Shown here piece by piece: positions 44,596 to 53,879 of a stretch of DNA of 64,000 nucleotides. The notes under the pieces were generated by a model. It saw nothing but the letters and a program-made list of their open reading frames with translations, was not told the DNA's origin and made no database searches. The stretch is taken from assembly GCF_002554705.1 (NCBI RefSeq), contig NZ_PDEP01000014.1, positions 1 through 64,000 of the forward strand, read 5' to 3'. Source of the stretch: Longimonas halophila (GTDB lineage: Bacteria; Bacteroidota; Rhodothermia; Rhodothermales; Salinibacteraceae). The position numbers were made by a program, and so were the translations under genes. How positions within the stretch are numbered: position 1 is the stretch's first letter; every line of letters begins with the position of its first letter.

Positions 44596-45567
44596 TCATG
44601 CATCATCCGTCACGTTCTTGAGGGCGGTGCGCACGTTGCGCTGGAAGCCCTCGTACGTGGCGCGGGTGACGGGACTGCCGGAGAAGCGCTCGCGAAACTC
44701 TTCAAGTTCGAGCTCCACCCAGTCGCGCAGATCGGTGTCCGACATGCCGTCGCGCGGCTGGTAGCGGGGCTCGGTGGTAGGCTCCTTGAACTTATTCCAT
44801 GGGCACACATCCTGACAGATGTCACAGCCGAAGATCCAGTTCTGCATGTCGCTTGAGATCGCCCCTGGCACGTCATCGCCGCCGTGCTCGATCGTCAGGT
44901 ACGAGATGCAGCGCGTGGCGTCGACCGCGTACGGCTGGTAGATGGCATCGGTCGGGCAGGCATCCACGCAACGGGTGCACGAGCCGCAGAAGTCCTCGAC
45001 CGGATGATCGGCGGGCAGCGGCACATCTACAATAATCTCACCGATGAAGAAGAACGAGCCCATGTCGCGGTTGAGCAAGTTGGAGTGCTTGCCCTGCCAG
45101 CCGAGTCCACTGCGCGCAGCCCATGCCTTGTCGAGCACAGGCGCCGAATCGACGAAGGCGCGCCCGTGCACCGACTGCCCCACATGTTCTTCGAGCCAGT
45201 GTAAAAGCAGGTAGAGACGCTCCTTGAGTACATCGTGGTAGTCGTCGCCCCAGGCATAGCGGCTAATTTTGCCGGTGGTGGCGGCTTCGTCGTGTTGCGT
45301 GTCGGGCTGGTAGTAGTTGTGTAGCACCGAGATCACGCTTTCGGCGCCGGGCACCAGTCGCGTGGGATCGATGCGCTTGTCGAAGTGGCGCTCCATCCAG
45401 TGCATGGTGCCGTGGCGGCCTTCGAGGAGCCACTGTTCGAGGCGTCGGGCTTCTTCATCGAGCGGCTCCGCGGTGGAAATGCCACAGGCGTCGAATCCCA
45501 GCCGAGCGGCTTCTGCCTTCAGGGCCCGAGCGGTGCGTTGCTGGGCGTGGCGTCCGAACTGCGGCAT
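44596..45567 (-). CDS. queG: Epoxyqueuosine reductase
   Basis: 323 residues from MPQFGRHAQQRTARALK (45576 adds three more). The cobalamin-binding N-terminal half has GFDACGISTAEPLDEE and HNYYQPD. Two [4Fe-4S] motifs follow: CGSCTRCVDACPTDAI and CDICQDVCPWNKF, each with CxxCxxCxxxCP spacing. It reduces epoxyqueuosine to queuosine in tRNA and needs cobalamin. The YhhQ-type transporter elsewhere in the window would supply the queuosine precursor. Confidence 0.95.
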   Translation of the reverse strand: MPQFGRHAQQRTARALKAEAARLGFDACGISTAEPLDEEARRLEQWLLEGRHGTMHWMERHFDKRIDPTRLVPGAESVISVLHNYYQPDTQHDEAATTGKISRYAWGDDYHDVLKERLYLLLHWLEEHVGQSVHGRAFVDSAPVLDKAWAARSGLGWQGKHSNLLNRDMGSFFFIGEIIVDVPLPADHPVEDFCGSCTRCVDACPTDAIYQPYAVDATRCISYLTIEHGGDDVPGAISSDMQNWIFGCDICQDVCPWNKFKEPTTEPRYQPRDGMSDTDLRDWVELELEEFRERFSGSPVTRATYEGFQRNVRTALKNVTDDA

Positions 45568-45684
45568 AAGATTCAACGCTTAAGTCGGCTGGCTTGCGAG
45601 CAGGCATAGGCTTCCCCAGTTGGATGTGGATACGGCACACCCGAGGTTGAGTTTACAGCGTGCTATTTATGGACCCGGCAGCGG

Positions 45685-46671
45685 CTACTCGCCGGACGCT
45701 CGCCTCTGCAAAGATGAATCTACGCGTTGCCCTTGAACGAATCCCGATTTCGGCGTTTTCCCCGCCCTACGAGCCAGTTCTACGTGATGGGTGGCCTGGA
45801 GTCGCTCTGCGGCAACCCCAGCCGCCCGGTATGCTGCAACAACAGCAGCGGCTCGGTCAGCAGCCAGTGCATTGGCGTTGCGTTCATCGGCTGTGGCGTA
45901 CCCCAAAACGCGAATAGGAAGCGGAGCGCAGTCGCGGAACAGCGAGACATTCTCGCGGAGTGCTTCGCTGGCCGCATCAGGCAGCACGCTGGCATTTCGG
46001 GCAAAATAGACCACATTTCCAGCTACCGGTGGCGCACAGAAGTCGGGGAGGTCCGGCTCTACCTCAATCTGCACGGTGCGCGCATCTGTGCCAGTAGCGT
46101 GCTCCACCCGCACCCGAACCGCATACGTGCCGTGGGCCTCGTATCGATGGGTGGGTGCTGCCTCTTCCGACTGCGCGCCGTCGCCAAACGTCCAGCGATA
46201 CCGTGTGGGGGCAGCGCCATCAACACGGGTTTCATAGTGCACACGCTCTCCGACTCGTGCGGGATTGGGCTGCACCTGCACGGTTGCAATTTGTGGAGCC
46301 CGGGGCAGATTTCCCACACGCAGCATCCAGGTTCGCATGTCATGACCTCTTTCGTTTTCCACCCGAAACCGAACGGTGTGTGATCCCTCGGTGGTAAATA
46401 CGTGGCGCACGCGCAGGCCCCGATCTTCGTATCCATTGCCAAAATCCCACAGTAAGCGCACCGGCTCCGTAGCCTCATCGTTGATGCGTGCTGTAAAGAC
46501 CGCCGCTGTATCTTGCCCGATGTGCTCTGGACCGTGTAGCGCCACGATCTCGGGAGGCACGGGCCGCATGCAGCCTACGCCCACAGCAACAGCCCAACTC
46601 AGAACGACAGCCTGTACCACAGCTGTAGCCCATCGGATACGCCATAGAGGTCGTTTGATAGATGTGGTCAT
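45685..46671 (-). CDS. PKD-repeat lipoprotein with an OmpA-like C-terminus
   Basis: 328 residues. The signal ends at VGVGC (Cys34) and the protein is probably lipidated. Two PKD domains follow (LLWDFGNGYEDRG near 70 and YRWTFGDGAQSEEA near 165). The C-terminal OmpA-like domain (NVVYFARNASVLPD through LAADRAAAVVAAYRAAGV) is closely similar to that of the 46971 gene. The peptidoglycan-binding GHTD motif is replaced by GYAT, lacking the DAP-contacting Asp. The two genes are adjacent paralogues with a terminator between them. Confidence 0.8.
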   Translation of the reverse strand: MTTSIKRPLWRIRWATAVVQAVVLSWAVAVGVGCMRPVPPEIVALHGPEHIGQDTAAVFTARINDEATEPVRLLWDFGNGYEDRGLRVRHVFTTEGSHTVRFRVENERGHDMRTWMLRVGNLPRAPQIATVQVQPNPARVGERVHYETRVDGAAPTRYRWTFGDGAQSEEAAPTHRYEAHGTYAVRVRVEHATGTDARTVQIEVEPDLPDFCAPPVAGNVVYFARNASVLPDAASEALRENVSLFRDCAPLPIRVLGYATADERNANALAADRAAAVVAAYRAAGVAAERLQATHHVELARRAGKTPKSGFVQGQRVDSSLQRRASGE

Positions 46672-46864
46672 CTGTACTTTTACAAATTCCTCTGAGGCAA
46701 AGAGATGTCGGCACCGTTGGGCGTTGACACGTTTCGCGAACGCATAGTTGCGCGCACATAATCGTACCTGCTTGCGAGCACATACGCCATATGGGTCTGG
46801 AGCAAGGCATAGGGCAGGATTAGCCCTGACTTTAGAGATGTCTTAGAGATGTCACATATAGAAA

Positions 46865-46904
46865 CAAAAAAAGCGAGCCTACCCTCATCTGAGGGCAGGC
46901 TCGC
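46865..46904 (-). terminator. Terminator after the OmpA/PKD gene
   Basis: On the minus strand, a 14-base stem with one mismatch (46891-46904 pairing with 46873-46886) and a 4-nt loop is followed by a run of seven T (46866-46872). Confidence 0.93.
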
Positions 46905-46970
46905 AGTCAGGTTATACGGTGCGCATCAAAGCGTACTGATGCGCGCCGTTACGAAGTCAGGATCGAAGCG

Positions 46971-48464
46971 TTAGCGCTGCGGGATGGAATCCACGCGACG
47001 CTGCTGCTCGGTACCGGCCTTCTTCGAGGTGGTGTCGTCCTCGATAGCACCGCGTCCTTGCGCTTCGATGCGATCGCTCGGCACGTCGTTTTCTTCGTAG
47101 AAGTCCGCGACAGCCTGTGCACGATCTTGCGACAGCTCATCCGGGTTGCGTTCGCCGGCGGCAGCAAAGCCTTCGACGCGAACCGTGAGGTTCGAGCACT
47201 CAGCCAGGATTTCTGCATTTTCTTGCAGGGCGCTGCGCGCTTCATCCGTAAGCGTGCTGGAGTTCACTCCAAAGAACGCCGGATTCAGCTCGCTGACCGT
47301 TTCGCAGATCGGCGGCAGGTCGGGATCGACTTGCAGCGTGAGGGAACGGGAATCGTCGCCTACGTCGTTGGACGCATCAAGCGTAACAGTGTAGGAACCG
47401 GGCTCCTCAAAGGTATGCGTTGCGGTATCACCCGAGCCGGTGTTGCCATCGCCGAAGTCCCAGTTGTACGTGATCGGCGTATCGCCACGCACGTTGCTGG
47501 TAAAGGTGACTTCTTGCCCCGCAGTCGCCGGGCTGGGGTTGGCATTGATGGTTGCAATCTGTGCCGGGACAGGCGGATCGGTGACCTCAACAGTAAGCGT
47601 TTCGGACACTTCTCCGGCCGAGTTGCTGGCCGTGAACGTCACTTCATACTGGCCGCTCTGGCTGAAGCCGTGCGTCGTGAGCAAGCCCGAGCCTGTGCTG
47701 CCATCGCCAAAGTTCCACTGATAGGAAACGGGCGACGTTACCTCGTCTTCGTTGACGGTTGCAGAGAACGTGCCCGATTCGCCGGTGTCGAGCTCAGCTG
47801 GTCCATCGATCGAGAAAATGACCGGAGCCGTGGTGGCCGGTTCGAACGTGTACTGGAAGCCAAGCGTGGGCATTACCGTGAGGGCATCCATCGAGTATTC
47901 GCCCTGATCAACGCCGTCAATGGCTTCCCCATCAAGAACGAGGTGGCTACGCGCTTCGATGAAGAGCGAGGCGTGGCGGCTAACTACCGCGTCAAACCCA
48001 CCCGCGAACGAAGGCCCAAAGGCGGTACTTTCGCCTCCAAACGACGCATGCACCCCAAAGTCCGCATATGGCGAGATGATCCAGCTCTGCGCGCCAAGAC
48101 CCAAGCGTCCTGTCAGGTACGTGGTTGTGATGCCAGCGCTCGGAGCGCCCGCGCCACGTGGAGGACCTCCCGCAAACTGGTAGTCGCCGTATTGGAGTCC
48201 GAGCCCTATTCCGAAGTTAGGATTGAACTTGTACCCGAACTCGCCGGAGAGACTATACGGGAAGCTCTCGTCGAACTTGTCAGAGTCAAAAATATCACTA
48301 AACTCGTTGACCGGGCTGTACTCGCCCGCGTAGTCGGCAATACCAACGCCCGCCCTGAAGTAGAACGTGTCGCCGGCGCGCTTCGTCTGCGCGTCAGCAG
48401 TGGTCGCTGTGAAGGCAAACGCCAGGATGAACGATAAGAGGGATAAGGATAATGTTCGGGTCAT
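46971..48464 (-). CDS. Outer-membrane beta-barrel, two PKD domains and an OmpA-like domain
   Basis: 497 residues with a Sec signal (FAFTATTADAQ). The N-terminal part (about 30-205) is an eight-strand-like barrel (GDTFYFRAGVGIADYAGEY, SGEFGYKFNPNFGIGLGLQYG) ending in LGFQYTFEP. Two PKD domains follow (YQWNFGDGSTGSGLL near 255 and YNWDFGDGNTGSGDT near 345). The C-terminal OmpA-like domain has SELNPAFFGVNSSTLTDEAR and LSQDRAQAVADFYEE, with RVEGFAAAGERN where GHTD-type sequence is expected. The protein probably links the outer membrane to partners, though classical diaminopimelate binding looks lost. Confidence 0.85.
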   Translation of the reverse strand: MTRTLSLSLLSFILAFAFTATTADAQTKRAGDTFYFRAGVGIADYAGEYSPVNEFSDIFDSDKFDESFPYSLSGEFGYKFNPNFGIGLGLQYGDYQFAGGPPRGAGAPSAGITTTYLTGRLGLGAQSWIISPYADFGVHASFGGESTAFGPSFAGGFDAVVSRHASLFIEARSHLVLDGEAIDGVDQGEYSMDALTVMPTLGFQYTFEPATTAPVIFSIDGPAELDTGESGTFSATVNEDEVTSPVSYQWNFGDGSTGSGLLTTHGFSQSGQYEVTFTASNSAGEVSETLTVEVTDPPVPAQIATINANPSPATAGQEVTFTSNVRGDTPITYNWDFGDGNTGSGDTATHTFEEPGSYTVTLDASNDVGDDSRSLTLQVDPDLPPICETVSELNPAFFGVNSSTLTDEARSALQENAEILAECSNLTVRVEGFAAAGERNPDELSQDRAQAVADFYEENDVPSDRIEAQGRGAIEDDTTSKKAGTEQQRRVDSIPQR

Positions 48465-48993
48465 AGCTTTAAAAGCTTTTAAGAAGCAGTGTCGGACAGG
48501 TTGGTCGTTACGCTAATCCATATGCACGAAAGCAATTACGCACGTCGGTATTTGTAATACCAATGACAAAACTGCCCATACGGATCTATTAAACATGCTA
48601 AACGCACAGCGTGCATCGCTCGCTAAACAGAATGTATGAGGGAGCGCGCACCAACGCAACTATGGTCAGTGAGGAGACGGATGCATGTGGCATGTGGCAC
48701 GTATGCAATCTTTTTCGCACGCAACCTTTTCCAGTACGGCTAAACGAGTACGTGCAAGCCTCTGCGAACTGATGTCTGACGCAAAAAAGAGGACAGGCGC
48801 ATGGAATACGAGAAACCGTACAAAATGCCACCGTGCAGGGTATAACGTACAGCCGTACATGTGCCGGTGTTGTTCAGTATTCACACTGATGCGGTAAGGA
48901 GCAAGGGCACACCGTCATGAATGTATGAAGATGCGCTCGAAAAACAAAGAGGAGGCCCCATTTTTCCGATGTTAATCCCAAATTCGCCCGCCG
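48465..48993. other. 529-bp gene-free stretch
   Basis: Between the OmpA/PKD gene and rpsT, AT-richer than its surroundings. Short open frames here have no protein character. I see one small perfect hairpin (GGTATT/AATACC, 48547-48561) and nothing else worth naming. The promoter of the OmpA/PKD gene should lie at the left end. Confidence 0.45.
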
Positions 48994-49245
48994 CTACAAG
49001 CTGTTGACGTACTTCTCAAGTTTACTCTTTTTATTTGCGGCTTTGTTTTTGTGAATAAGGTTCTTGGAGGCCAATCGGTCAAGGCCGCGTTTCACGTCCG
49101 GCAGCAGCTCTGCCGCCACTTCGGGGTCTTCTGTATTCTTCAACTGCTGAACAAGCGTACGCACTTTACGCTTCTGCGCGCGATTCCGCGTGCGTTTCTT
49201 TTTATCTTGACGGAGGCGTTTCTTCGCAGATTTATTCTGTGGCAT
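48994..49245 (-). CDS. rpsT: 30S ribosomal protein S20
   Basis: 83 residues, extremely basic at the N-terminus (MPQNKSAKKRLRQDKKKRTRN) with the typical two-helix S20 body and the KNLIHKNKAANKKSKLEKYV ending. It binds 16S rRNA at the bottom of the 30S body. It is a monocistronic gene, as S20 usually is. No Shine-Dalgarno sequence is visible. Confidence 0.96.
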   Translation of the reverse strand: MPQNKSAKKRLRQDKKKRTRNRAQKRKVRTLVQQLKNTEDPEVAAELLPDVKRGLDRLASKNLIHKNKAANKKSKLEKYVNSL

Positions 49246-49500
49246 GATAAACGTAGCCCGTTAGTTCACGTAAGACAAAATGAAGGGTCATTGAGTGCAT
49301 AGCACTCAAACCTATGTACGCACCACCGGTACCCCCAGAGGATGTTTCCCCTACATTCATCAATTAGATGTCAACCCTGTGCTACTTGCCGCATCGCCCC
49401 GAACTGGTGGCGGCATAGCCCCCTGCAGCAGCGCGTAGCCCTCTGCGTGCTCTCCATTGGCTTTCTTGTTTTTGTAGCTCCTTTGTAGCTCTTTTGCCGT

Positions 49501-50397
49501 ATGTGGACATTCCTCTCTGACCTGGTTCGGCCTTCTGATGCCTCCTACACGGTACTGCTCATTGAGGAAGATTCCGCTCGTGAGCCGCGCCGCTACCAGG
49601 TTACACCTCGGCATGTGTTCTGGCTGTGTAGCGCTACGCTTCTTGCTGTATCGTTATTCACTGCCAGCCTCGTGGCGTTCACACCTGTGCGACAGCTTAT
49701 TCCCGGATACGGGACCGAAACGATGGAGCGCAACGCCCAGCTAAACGCCGTACGTGTGACTGCTCTCCAAGACACACTGAATGTACAGCGCCAGTACATT
49801 GAACGGCTGCAACAATTGCTTACTGGCCGCGCCGATGCGACATCTCCCTCAAACGAATCCTCTGAAAACGAGCGCCCCTCTCCCTCCTCATCTTCACGCC
49901 CTGACTCGGAAGACACTGGTTGGACACTGCACCAGCAGCCTGCTCTTACGATCACCCAGTTTGGCGGATCTGATTCGTCGAGCAGGGCCCCCGCTGGTTC
50001 GGTCGCCGACTTGCCGGCCCTTCCCGCTCCCGTCCCTCCTCCTGTCGAAACGGGCTACCCGACCCGTGGATTTGAACCACGCGACGAGCACTACGCCGTC
50101 GATATTGCTGTACAGGAGGGTACGTTCGTACGTACGGTGGGCGATGGATATGTTGTGCTCGCCGATTGGACCCAGGAAGGTGGCTACACAGTTGCGATCC
50201 AACATGGCGATGGCTATCTCTCTGTCTACAAACACAACGAGCGCATCATGAAACGCATAGGCGACTATGTACGTGCGCAAGAAGTCATTGCCGTTACCGG
50301 AAACTCGGGCGAAATTACAACAGGCCCGCACCTGCACTTTGAACTCTGGCACCATGGGTTGGCGCAAGATCCGCGCACTCTGGTGGCTGGTTGGTAG
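49501..50397 (+). CDS. M23-family peptidoglycan endopeptidase
   Basis: 298 residues with one N-terminal transmembrane segment (about 41-60), a short coiled coil (QDTLNVQRQYIERLQQLL), a Ser/Pro-rich linker (about 110-175) and a C-terminal LytM/M23 domain. Zinc ligands are visible: His-x-x-x-Asp in HYAVDIAV and the HLHFE pair, with the GNSGEITTGPHLHFELW signature. It faces the periplasm and cleaves crosslinks. A bactofilin gene follows, a pairing seen in several bacteria. Confidence 0.9.
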   Translation: MWTFLSDLVRPSDASYTVLLIEEDSAREPRRYQVTPRHVFWLCSATLLAVSLFTASLVAFTPVRQLIPGYGTETMERNAQLNAVRVTALQDTLNVQRQYIERLQQLLTGRADATSPSNESSENERPSPSSSSRPDSEDTGWTLHQQPALTITQFGGSDSSSRAPAGSVADLPALPAPVPPPVETGYPTRGFEPRDEHYAVDIAVQEGTFVRTVGDGYVVLADWTQEGGYTVAIQHGDGYLSVYKHNERIMKRIGDYVRAQEVIAVTGNSGEITTGPHLHFELWHHGLAQDPRTLVAGW

Positions 50398-50501
50398 TGC
50401 GAACACTCTTATACTCCAGACCACCCTCCGACTGTCTTCGATGCCTGGCTGCGCTTCAACGCAAGCAGCCTGGCGTCTCTACCTATTAACCATCGTGCCC
50501 T

Positions 50502-51014
50502 ATGGGGATCTTTAGCTCTAACGAATCGACCGACCGAACCATGGCTAAAAATAAGCGGACAATGTCTGACCAGATTAACTTGGTAGGCGAGGGAACGACC
50601 TTCGAGGGTACGTTACGCACAGAAAATGACGTTCGAGCCAGCGGGCGCATTGTAGGTACAATGCACGTAGACGGACGAGCCATCATTGCCAAAAGCGGCG
50701 GAGTAGAAGGCGAAATTATTGCGACCAACGCTGATATTGCAGGACGCGTAGAGGGCGAAATTCGCGTAGCAGAGCGCCTCGTACTTAAGAGCACTGCCCG
50801 CATCGACGGCGACATCCGCACCAAACAATTAGTCGTCGAGGAGGGTGCCCGCTTCACAGGCGAATGCATGATGGGCGACGATGCTGTCAACACGGATCGC
50901 TCAAGTACCGCCTCAGATTCAGATGCTCCGGCAAAAACGAAGAAAGAGACGTCCCAAAAAGGAAAGCCGACGACATCGGCTTCCTCTTCTGCTGACACCG
51001 CGTCATCGCAGTAG
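50502..51014 (+). CDS. Bactofilin
   Basis: 170 residues. The central beta-helix domain has the hexad-like strand repeats typical of bactofilins (INLVGEGTTFEGTLRTEND, RIVGTMHVDGRAIIAKSGGVEGEI, GRVEGEIRVAERLVLKSTARIDGDIRT). Flexible polar tails lie at both ends. Bactofilins polymerise into cytoskeletal filaments and often recruit the neighbouring M23 peptidase to defined sites. That link is inferred from adjacency. Confidence 0.88.
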   Translation: MGIFSSNESTDRTMAKNKRTMSDQINLVGEGTTFEGTLRTENDVRASGRIVGTMHVDGRAIIAKSGGVEGEIIATNADIAGRVEGEIRVAERLVLKSTARIDGDIRTKQLVVEEGARFTGECMMGDDAVNTDRSSTASDSDAPAKTKKETSQKGKPTTSASSSADTASSQ

Positions 51015-51104
51015 CATTCGTCGCAGCTAACCCTTGTGTGTACGATCTGTCCCTTTTGCTTCCCACTGTAGACTTCTCACACTGACTTAGCCGCATGACT
51101 CGCT

Positions 51105-51389
51105 GTGTCTGATCCTGATGCTCCCTCAAATGGCACACCGCCTGAAAACACCTCGTCGTCTCCAGAGCATCCCTGGCGTGAGGCATGGCACGACATGGCG
51201 CCTCACATTGATCTGGGCTGGCGACTGGCAAGTGCCGTCACGGCTCCCCCGCTGCTTGGATGGGGAATAGACCATGCACTCGCTACTGCACCGTGGGGCC
51301 TGCTTGCAGGGGCAATCGTTGGACTTGTGGGTGCGGTCTACATCCTCGTTACGCTGTATCACTCCTCTCTTCCTCCTACCGGACAATAA
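51105..51389 (+). CDS. AtpZ/AtpI-type small membrane protein
   Basis: 94 residues from a GTG (an ATG 9 bases upstream is out of frame). Two hydrophobic segments (IDLGWRLASAVTAPPLLGWGID and WGLLAGAIVGLVGAVYILVTL) after a polar N-terminus fit the AtpZ family associated with F0F1-ATPase operons, thought to form an assembly or Mg2+-related partner. Confidence 0.65.
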   Translation: MSDPDAPSNGTPPENTSSSPEHPWREAWHDMAPHIDLGWRLASAVTAPPLLGWGIDHALATAPWGLLAGAIVGLVGAVYILVTLYHSSLPPTGQ

Positions 51390-51625
51390 CAGGTTGCCCC
51401 TGAACAAATAGGGGGAAGATCAGCGCACAAATTGAGGTTAAATCAGCACCACCCATGCATTCATTTATTATTCACCGCTATTCACAAGTCTTCCACTGCA
51501 GGCTGCGTTACGTTCACAGGTGTGTTGCGCAGGTGCTTGCCGCATACACCTGTCATGCCACGGGCTGCTTGCATTGATTGCAAGCACAACGCCCCGATAA
51601 CGCAGTCCCCGATTACCTCGATTGC

Positions 51626-51922
51626 ATGGTTTCCTCGTGGTGGTTTGGCGCTCTGCTTGGCAGTGCTATCGTAGTTGTAAGCAGCGCCGTTCGCGGAATG
51701 AGTCATCGGCTCGCGTTGCGGGCGGACTCGCTTCCCGACGCGATGCAGGCAACTGTGCGAGGCATTATGCTCCGCGCTTTGATCGTAGCTCTGGGGCTCA
51801 TCCTCACTCTGCTCTGGCTGCCTGTGCATACGCTTGCTTTTACAAGTGCGCTGCTCGGTGCCCTCTTGCTTAGCATGGGTGTAGAGTTGACTACGGTATG
51901 GCAACGTATTGAGGAGGTCTAA
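51626..51922 (+). CDS. AtpI-like small membrane protein
   Basis: 98 residues from MVSSWWFGALLGSAIVVVSSAV. Three or four hydrophobic segments. It is placed directly before atpB, where the ATP synthase 'I' subunit is usually encoded, but sequence similarity is weak. The role would be c-ring assembly; the call rests mainly on position. Confidence 0.55.
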   Translation: MVSSWWFGALLGSAIVVVSSAVRGMSHRLALRADSLPDAMQATVRGIMLRALIVALGLILTLLWLPVHTLAFTSALLGALLLSMGVELTTVWQRIEEV

Positions 51923-51985
51923 TCCAACTTTGCCCCTCCGCTCCCCTTTTCGCCACACTTTTGACATTGACCAGGTACCGTTTCG

Positions 51986-53200
51986 GTGAATCGACCTGTT
52001 TGCTCCTCTCGCTGTCGCTCCTTCTGGGCCGCACTCGTCTTGATGGTCGTCCTCTTGGCTCCGCTAATGGTGCCTGCGGCCCAAGCATCTAAAGCATCTG
52101 CAGAAGCGGCAACGGCCCGTACCGCCGCCGCGGCCGACGATCTTACGCTCGACTACGTTGTAAACCGGGCCATCATCGGTCACGCTGCTGACGGATACTA
52201 CCTCGATTTCAGTCCGTTTGGAAGCATTGAGCTTCCTCGCATCTTGCTGGTTCGCAATCCCCAGGGCAACCTCGGCCTGGATGCAGCATCCAGCACAAAA
52301 AGTCTTCTGAAGTCAGGTAATTACGGCATCTATCCTGAAGGAAAAGACGATCTGGTGACGCCCGGCGCTGAACTGGACGATCTCATTGCCGAAAAGAAAC
52401 ACCTCTACGGCACGGTAGCCCCCGCTGGCCAGGGCGAGATCGTGGTTGATCTCTCCATTACCCGGCACTTTATGTTTGGTCTGCTGGCGATGGGTATTGT
52501 GGCTGTCGTGTTTATTACATTAGCCAACCGGTACAAGCGTGGCATAGGACGCAGTGAGGCCCCTCGTGGGGTGCTGCAAAACATGATGGAGGTCATCATT
52601 GTCTTCTTGCGTGATGAGGTGGCCAAACCCAACATCGGACCGAAGTACAAGCAATTCCTTCCCTTTCTCTTAAGCGCCTTCTTCTTCATCCTTGTCGCTA
52701 ATATTCTGGGGCTGATTCCCTTTTCTGGGTCGGCGACTGGTAACATCGCTGTGACGGGCCTGCTGGCCTTCTCCACATTCATTATCGGCCAGGTCAATGC
52801 AACCGCCGATTACTGGAAGCACTTGCTTCTTGGCCCGCCGGACGCCCCGTGGCCCATCCGAGTCATCCTGATTCCTATTGAGATCATGGGGGCCATCACG
52901 CGGCATGTGGCGCTCGCAATTCGTCTTTTTGCCAACATGATGGGCGGCGCGCTCATCATCTTCAGCTTGATTGGCGTTGTCTTCGTAATGAATGTGCTCT
53001 TCACCACCGGTGCTGCAGCATGGGGTGCTGGCATCATTAGCACAGGATTCACGGTGTTTGTCTTGCTGCTCAAGTTGCTTGTTGCCTTCATTCAGGCGTA
53101 CGTCTTCACCATCTTGTCGGCGCTTTTCATCGGTATGGCCGTTGAGGAGCACGACCACGCTCACGATGAGGGGGCCTCGGCCACCGCATCGGCACACTGA
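51986..53200 (+). CDS. atpB: ATP synthase F0 subunit a
   Basis: 404 residues from a GTG, much longer than the 270 of E. coli. The extra part is an N-terminal signal peptide (LVLMVVLLAPLMVPAAQA) and a periplasmic domain of about 120 residues, a known trait of the Bacteroidota. The membrane part is standard, with the essential Arg in HVALAIRLFANMMGGAL near residue 310. The C-terminus has a short His/Asp tail (EEHDHAHDEGAS). It forms the proton half-channels next to the c-ring. Confidence 0.95.
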   Translation: MNRPVCSSRCRSFWAALVLMVVLLAPLMVPAAQASKASAEAATARTAAAADDLTLDYVVNRAIIGHAADGYYLDFSPFGSIELPRILLVRNPQGNLGLDAASSTKSLLKSGNYGIYPEGKDDLVTPGAELDDLIAEKKHLYGTVAPAGQGEIVVDLSITRHFMFGLLAMGIVAVVFITLANRYKRGIGRSEAPRGVLQNMMEVIIVFLRDEVAKPNIGPKYKQFLPFLLSAFFFILVANILGLIPFSGSATGNIAVTGLLAFSTFIIGQVNATADYWKHLLLGPPDAPWPIRVILIPIEIMGAITRHVALAIRLFANMMGGALIIFSLIGVVFVMNVLFTTGAAAWGAGIISTGFTVFVLLLKLLVAFIQAYVFTILSALFIGMAVEEHDHAHDEGASATASAH

Positions 53201-53234
53201 GCTCATGCGCCCACTCCTGGGCCCAACCAGCTCA

Positions 53235-53261
53235 CTGACAGCGCGGCTTGCGCTATGTCAG
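53235..53261 (+). other. Hairpin between atpB and atpE
   Basis: CTGACA (53235-53240) pairs with TGTCAG (53256-53261), with GCGC/GCGC inside and a GGCTT loop. It lies 75 bp before the atpE start and lacks a U-tract. Confidence 0.5.
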
Positions 53262-53335
53262 GCGGGGCATCAACGGCCTCGCAATTTTTGTAACTAATCG
53301 CTTGTTTTCCTTACGCCAACACGTTACATACTACC

Positions 53336-53566
53336 ATGGACCCTGCTGCTCTTGCATACCTCGCCGCCGGCATTGGTGCCGGTCTTGCTACCATCGGTGC
53401 CGGCTACGGCATCGGCCGCCTCTCTGACTCCGCAATGGACGGTGCGGCGCGCCAGCCCGAAGCTGCTGGCGACATCCGCGGCCTCATGATTGTTTCCGCG
53501 GGTCTGATTGAGGGGGTTGCCCTCTTTGCTGTGGTGATCTGCCTGCTTCTGGTCTTCCTCGCCTAA
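53336..53566 (+). CDS. atpE: ATP synthase F0 subunit c
   Basis: 76 residues forming a two-helix hairpin. The first helix has the glycine motif GIGAGLATIGAGYGIG and the polar loop ARQPEAAGDIRG. The second helix carries the ion-binding Glu59 (GLIEGVALFAVV). The residue after Glu is Gly, not the Ser/Thr of Na+-binding rings, so proton coupling is expected. It forms the rotor ring in the membrane. Confidence 0.96.
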   Translation: MDPAALAYLAAGIGAGLATIGAGYGIGRLSDSAMDGAARQPEAAGDIRGLMIVSAGLIEGVALFAVVICLLLVFLA

Positions 53567-53879
53567 GCAGCACACCCCGCAAGCCTGCGTGTGCAGGGCC
53601 CTTCGCTTCGCGTGTGTCTGCTACCTTGTTGCGCGGCACATGGCCCGAAGCGGCCCTGCACGATGTGGCTGCCTGTTTGCTATGGAACCAGCCTCGGTTT
53701 ATGCGCTGCACGGCATTTCCTGCCGCGTATTCTTGCGCACGAGGATAGGCCATTGCCCCTGCACCACTGCTCCTTGCATCGATTATTATCTTAGAAGCTT
53801 AGCATCAGCAGCTCTTTACAGATAGCTGCTGCTCTTGCTTGGCTTCGCCCTGTTATCGCTAAGCCCTATCGTTTGTGCT
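53567..53879 (+). other. Long stem-loop in the atpE-atpF intergenic region
   Basis: This 313-bp gap has no credible gene. At 53591-53661 it forms a long stem: GTGCAGGGCC (53591-53600) with GGCCCTGCAC (53652-53661), extended inward by CTTCG/CGAAG with a one-base bulge, and a 40-nt loop. A short GCACAC/GTGTGC pairing lies just before. It probably stabilises the atpE end of the message or attenuates downstream genes. Confidence 0.6.

Noticed and set aside
47058-48437. 459-codon open frame opposite the OmpA/PKD gene
   Set aside because: Shadow frame with no signal or domain.
48598-48897. Short open frames in the 48465-48993 gap
   Set aside because: They have atypical composition, no start context and overlap each other on both strands.
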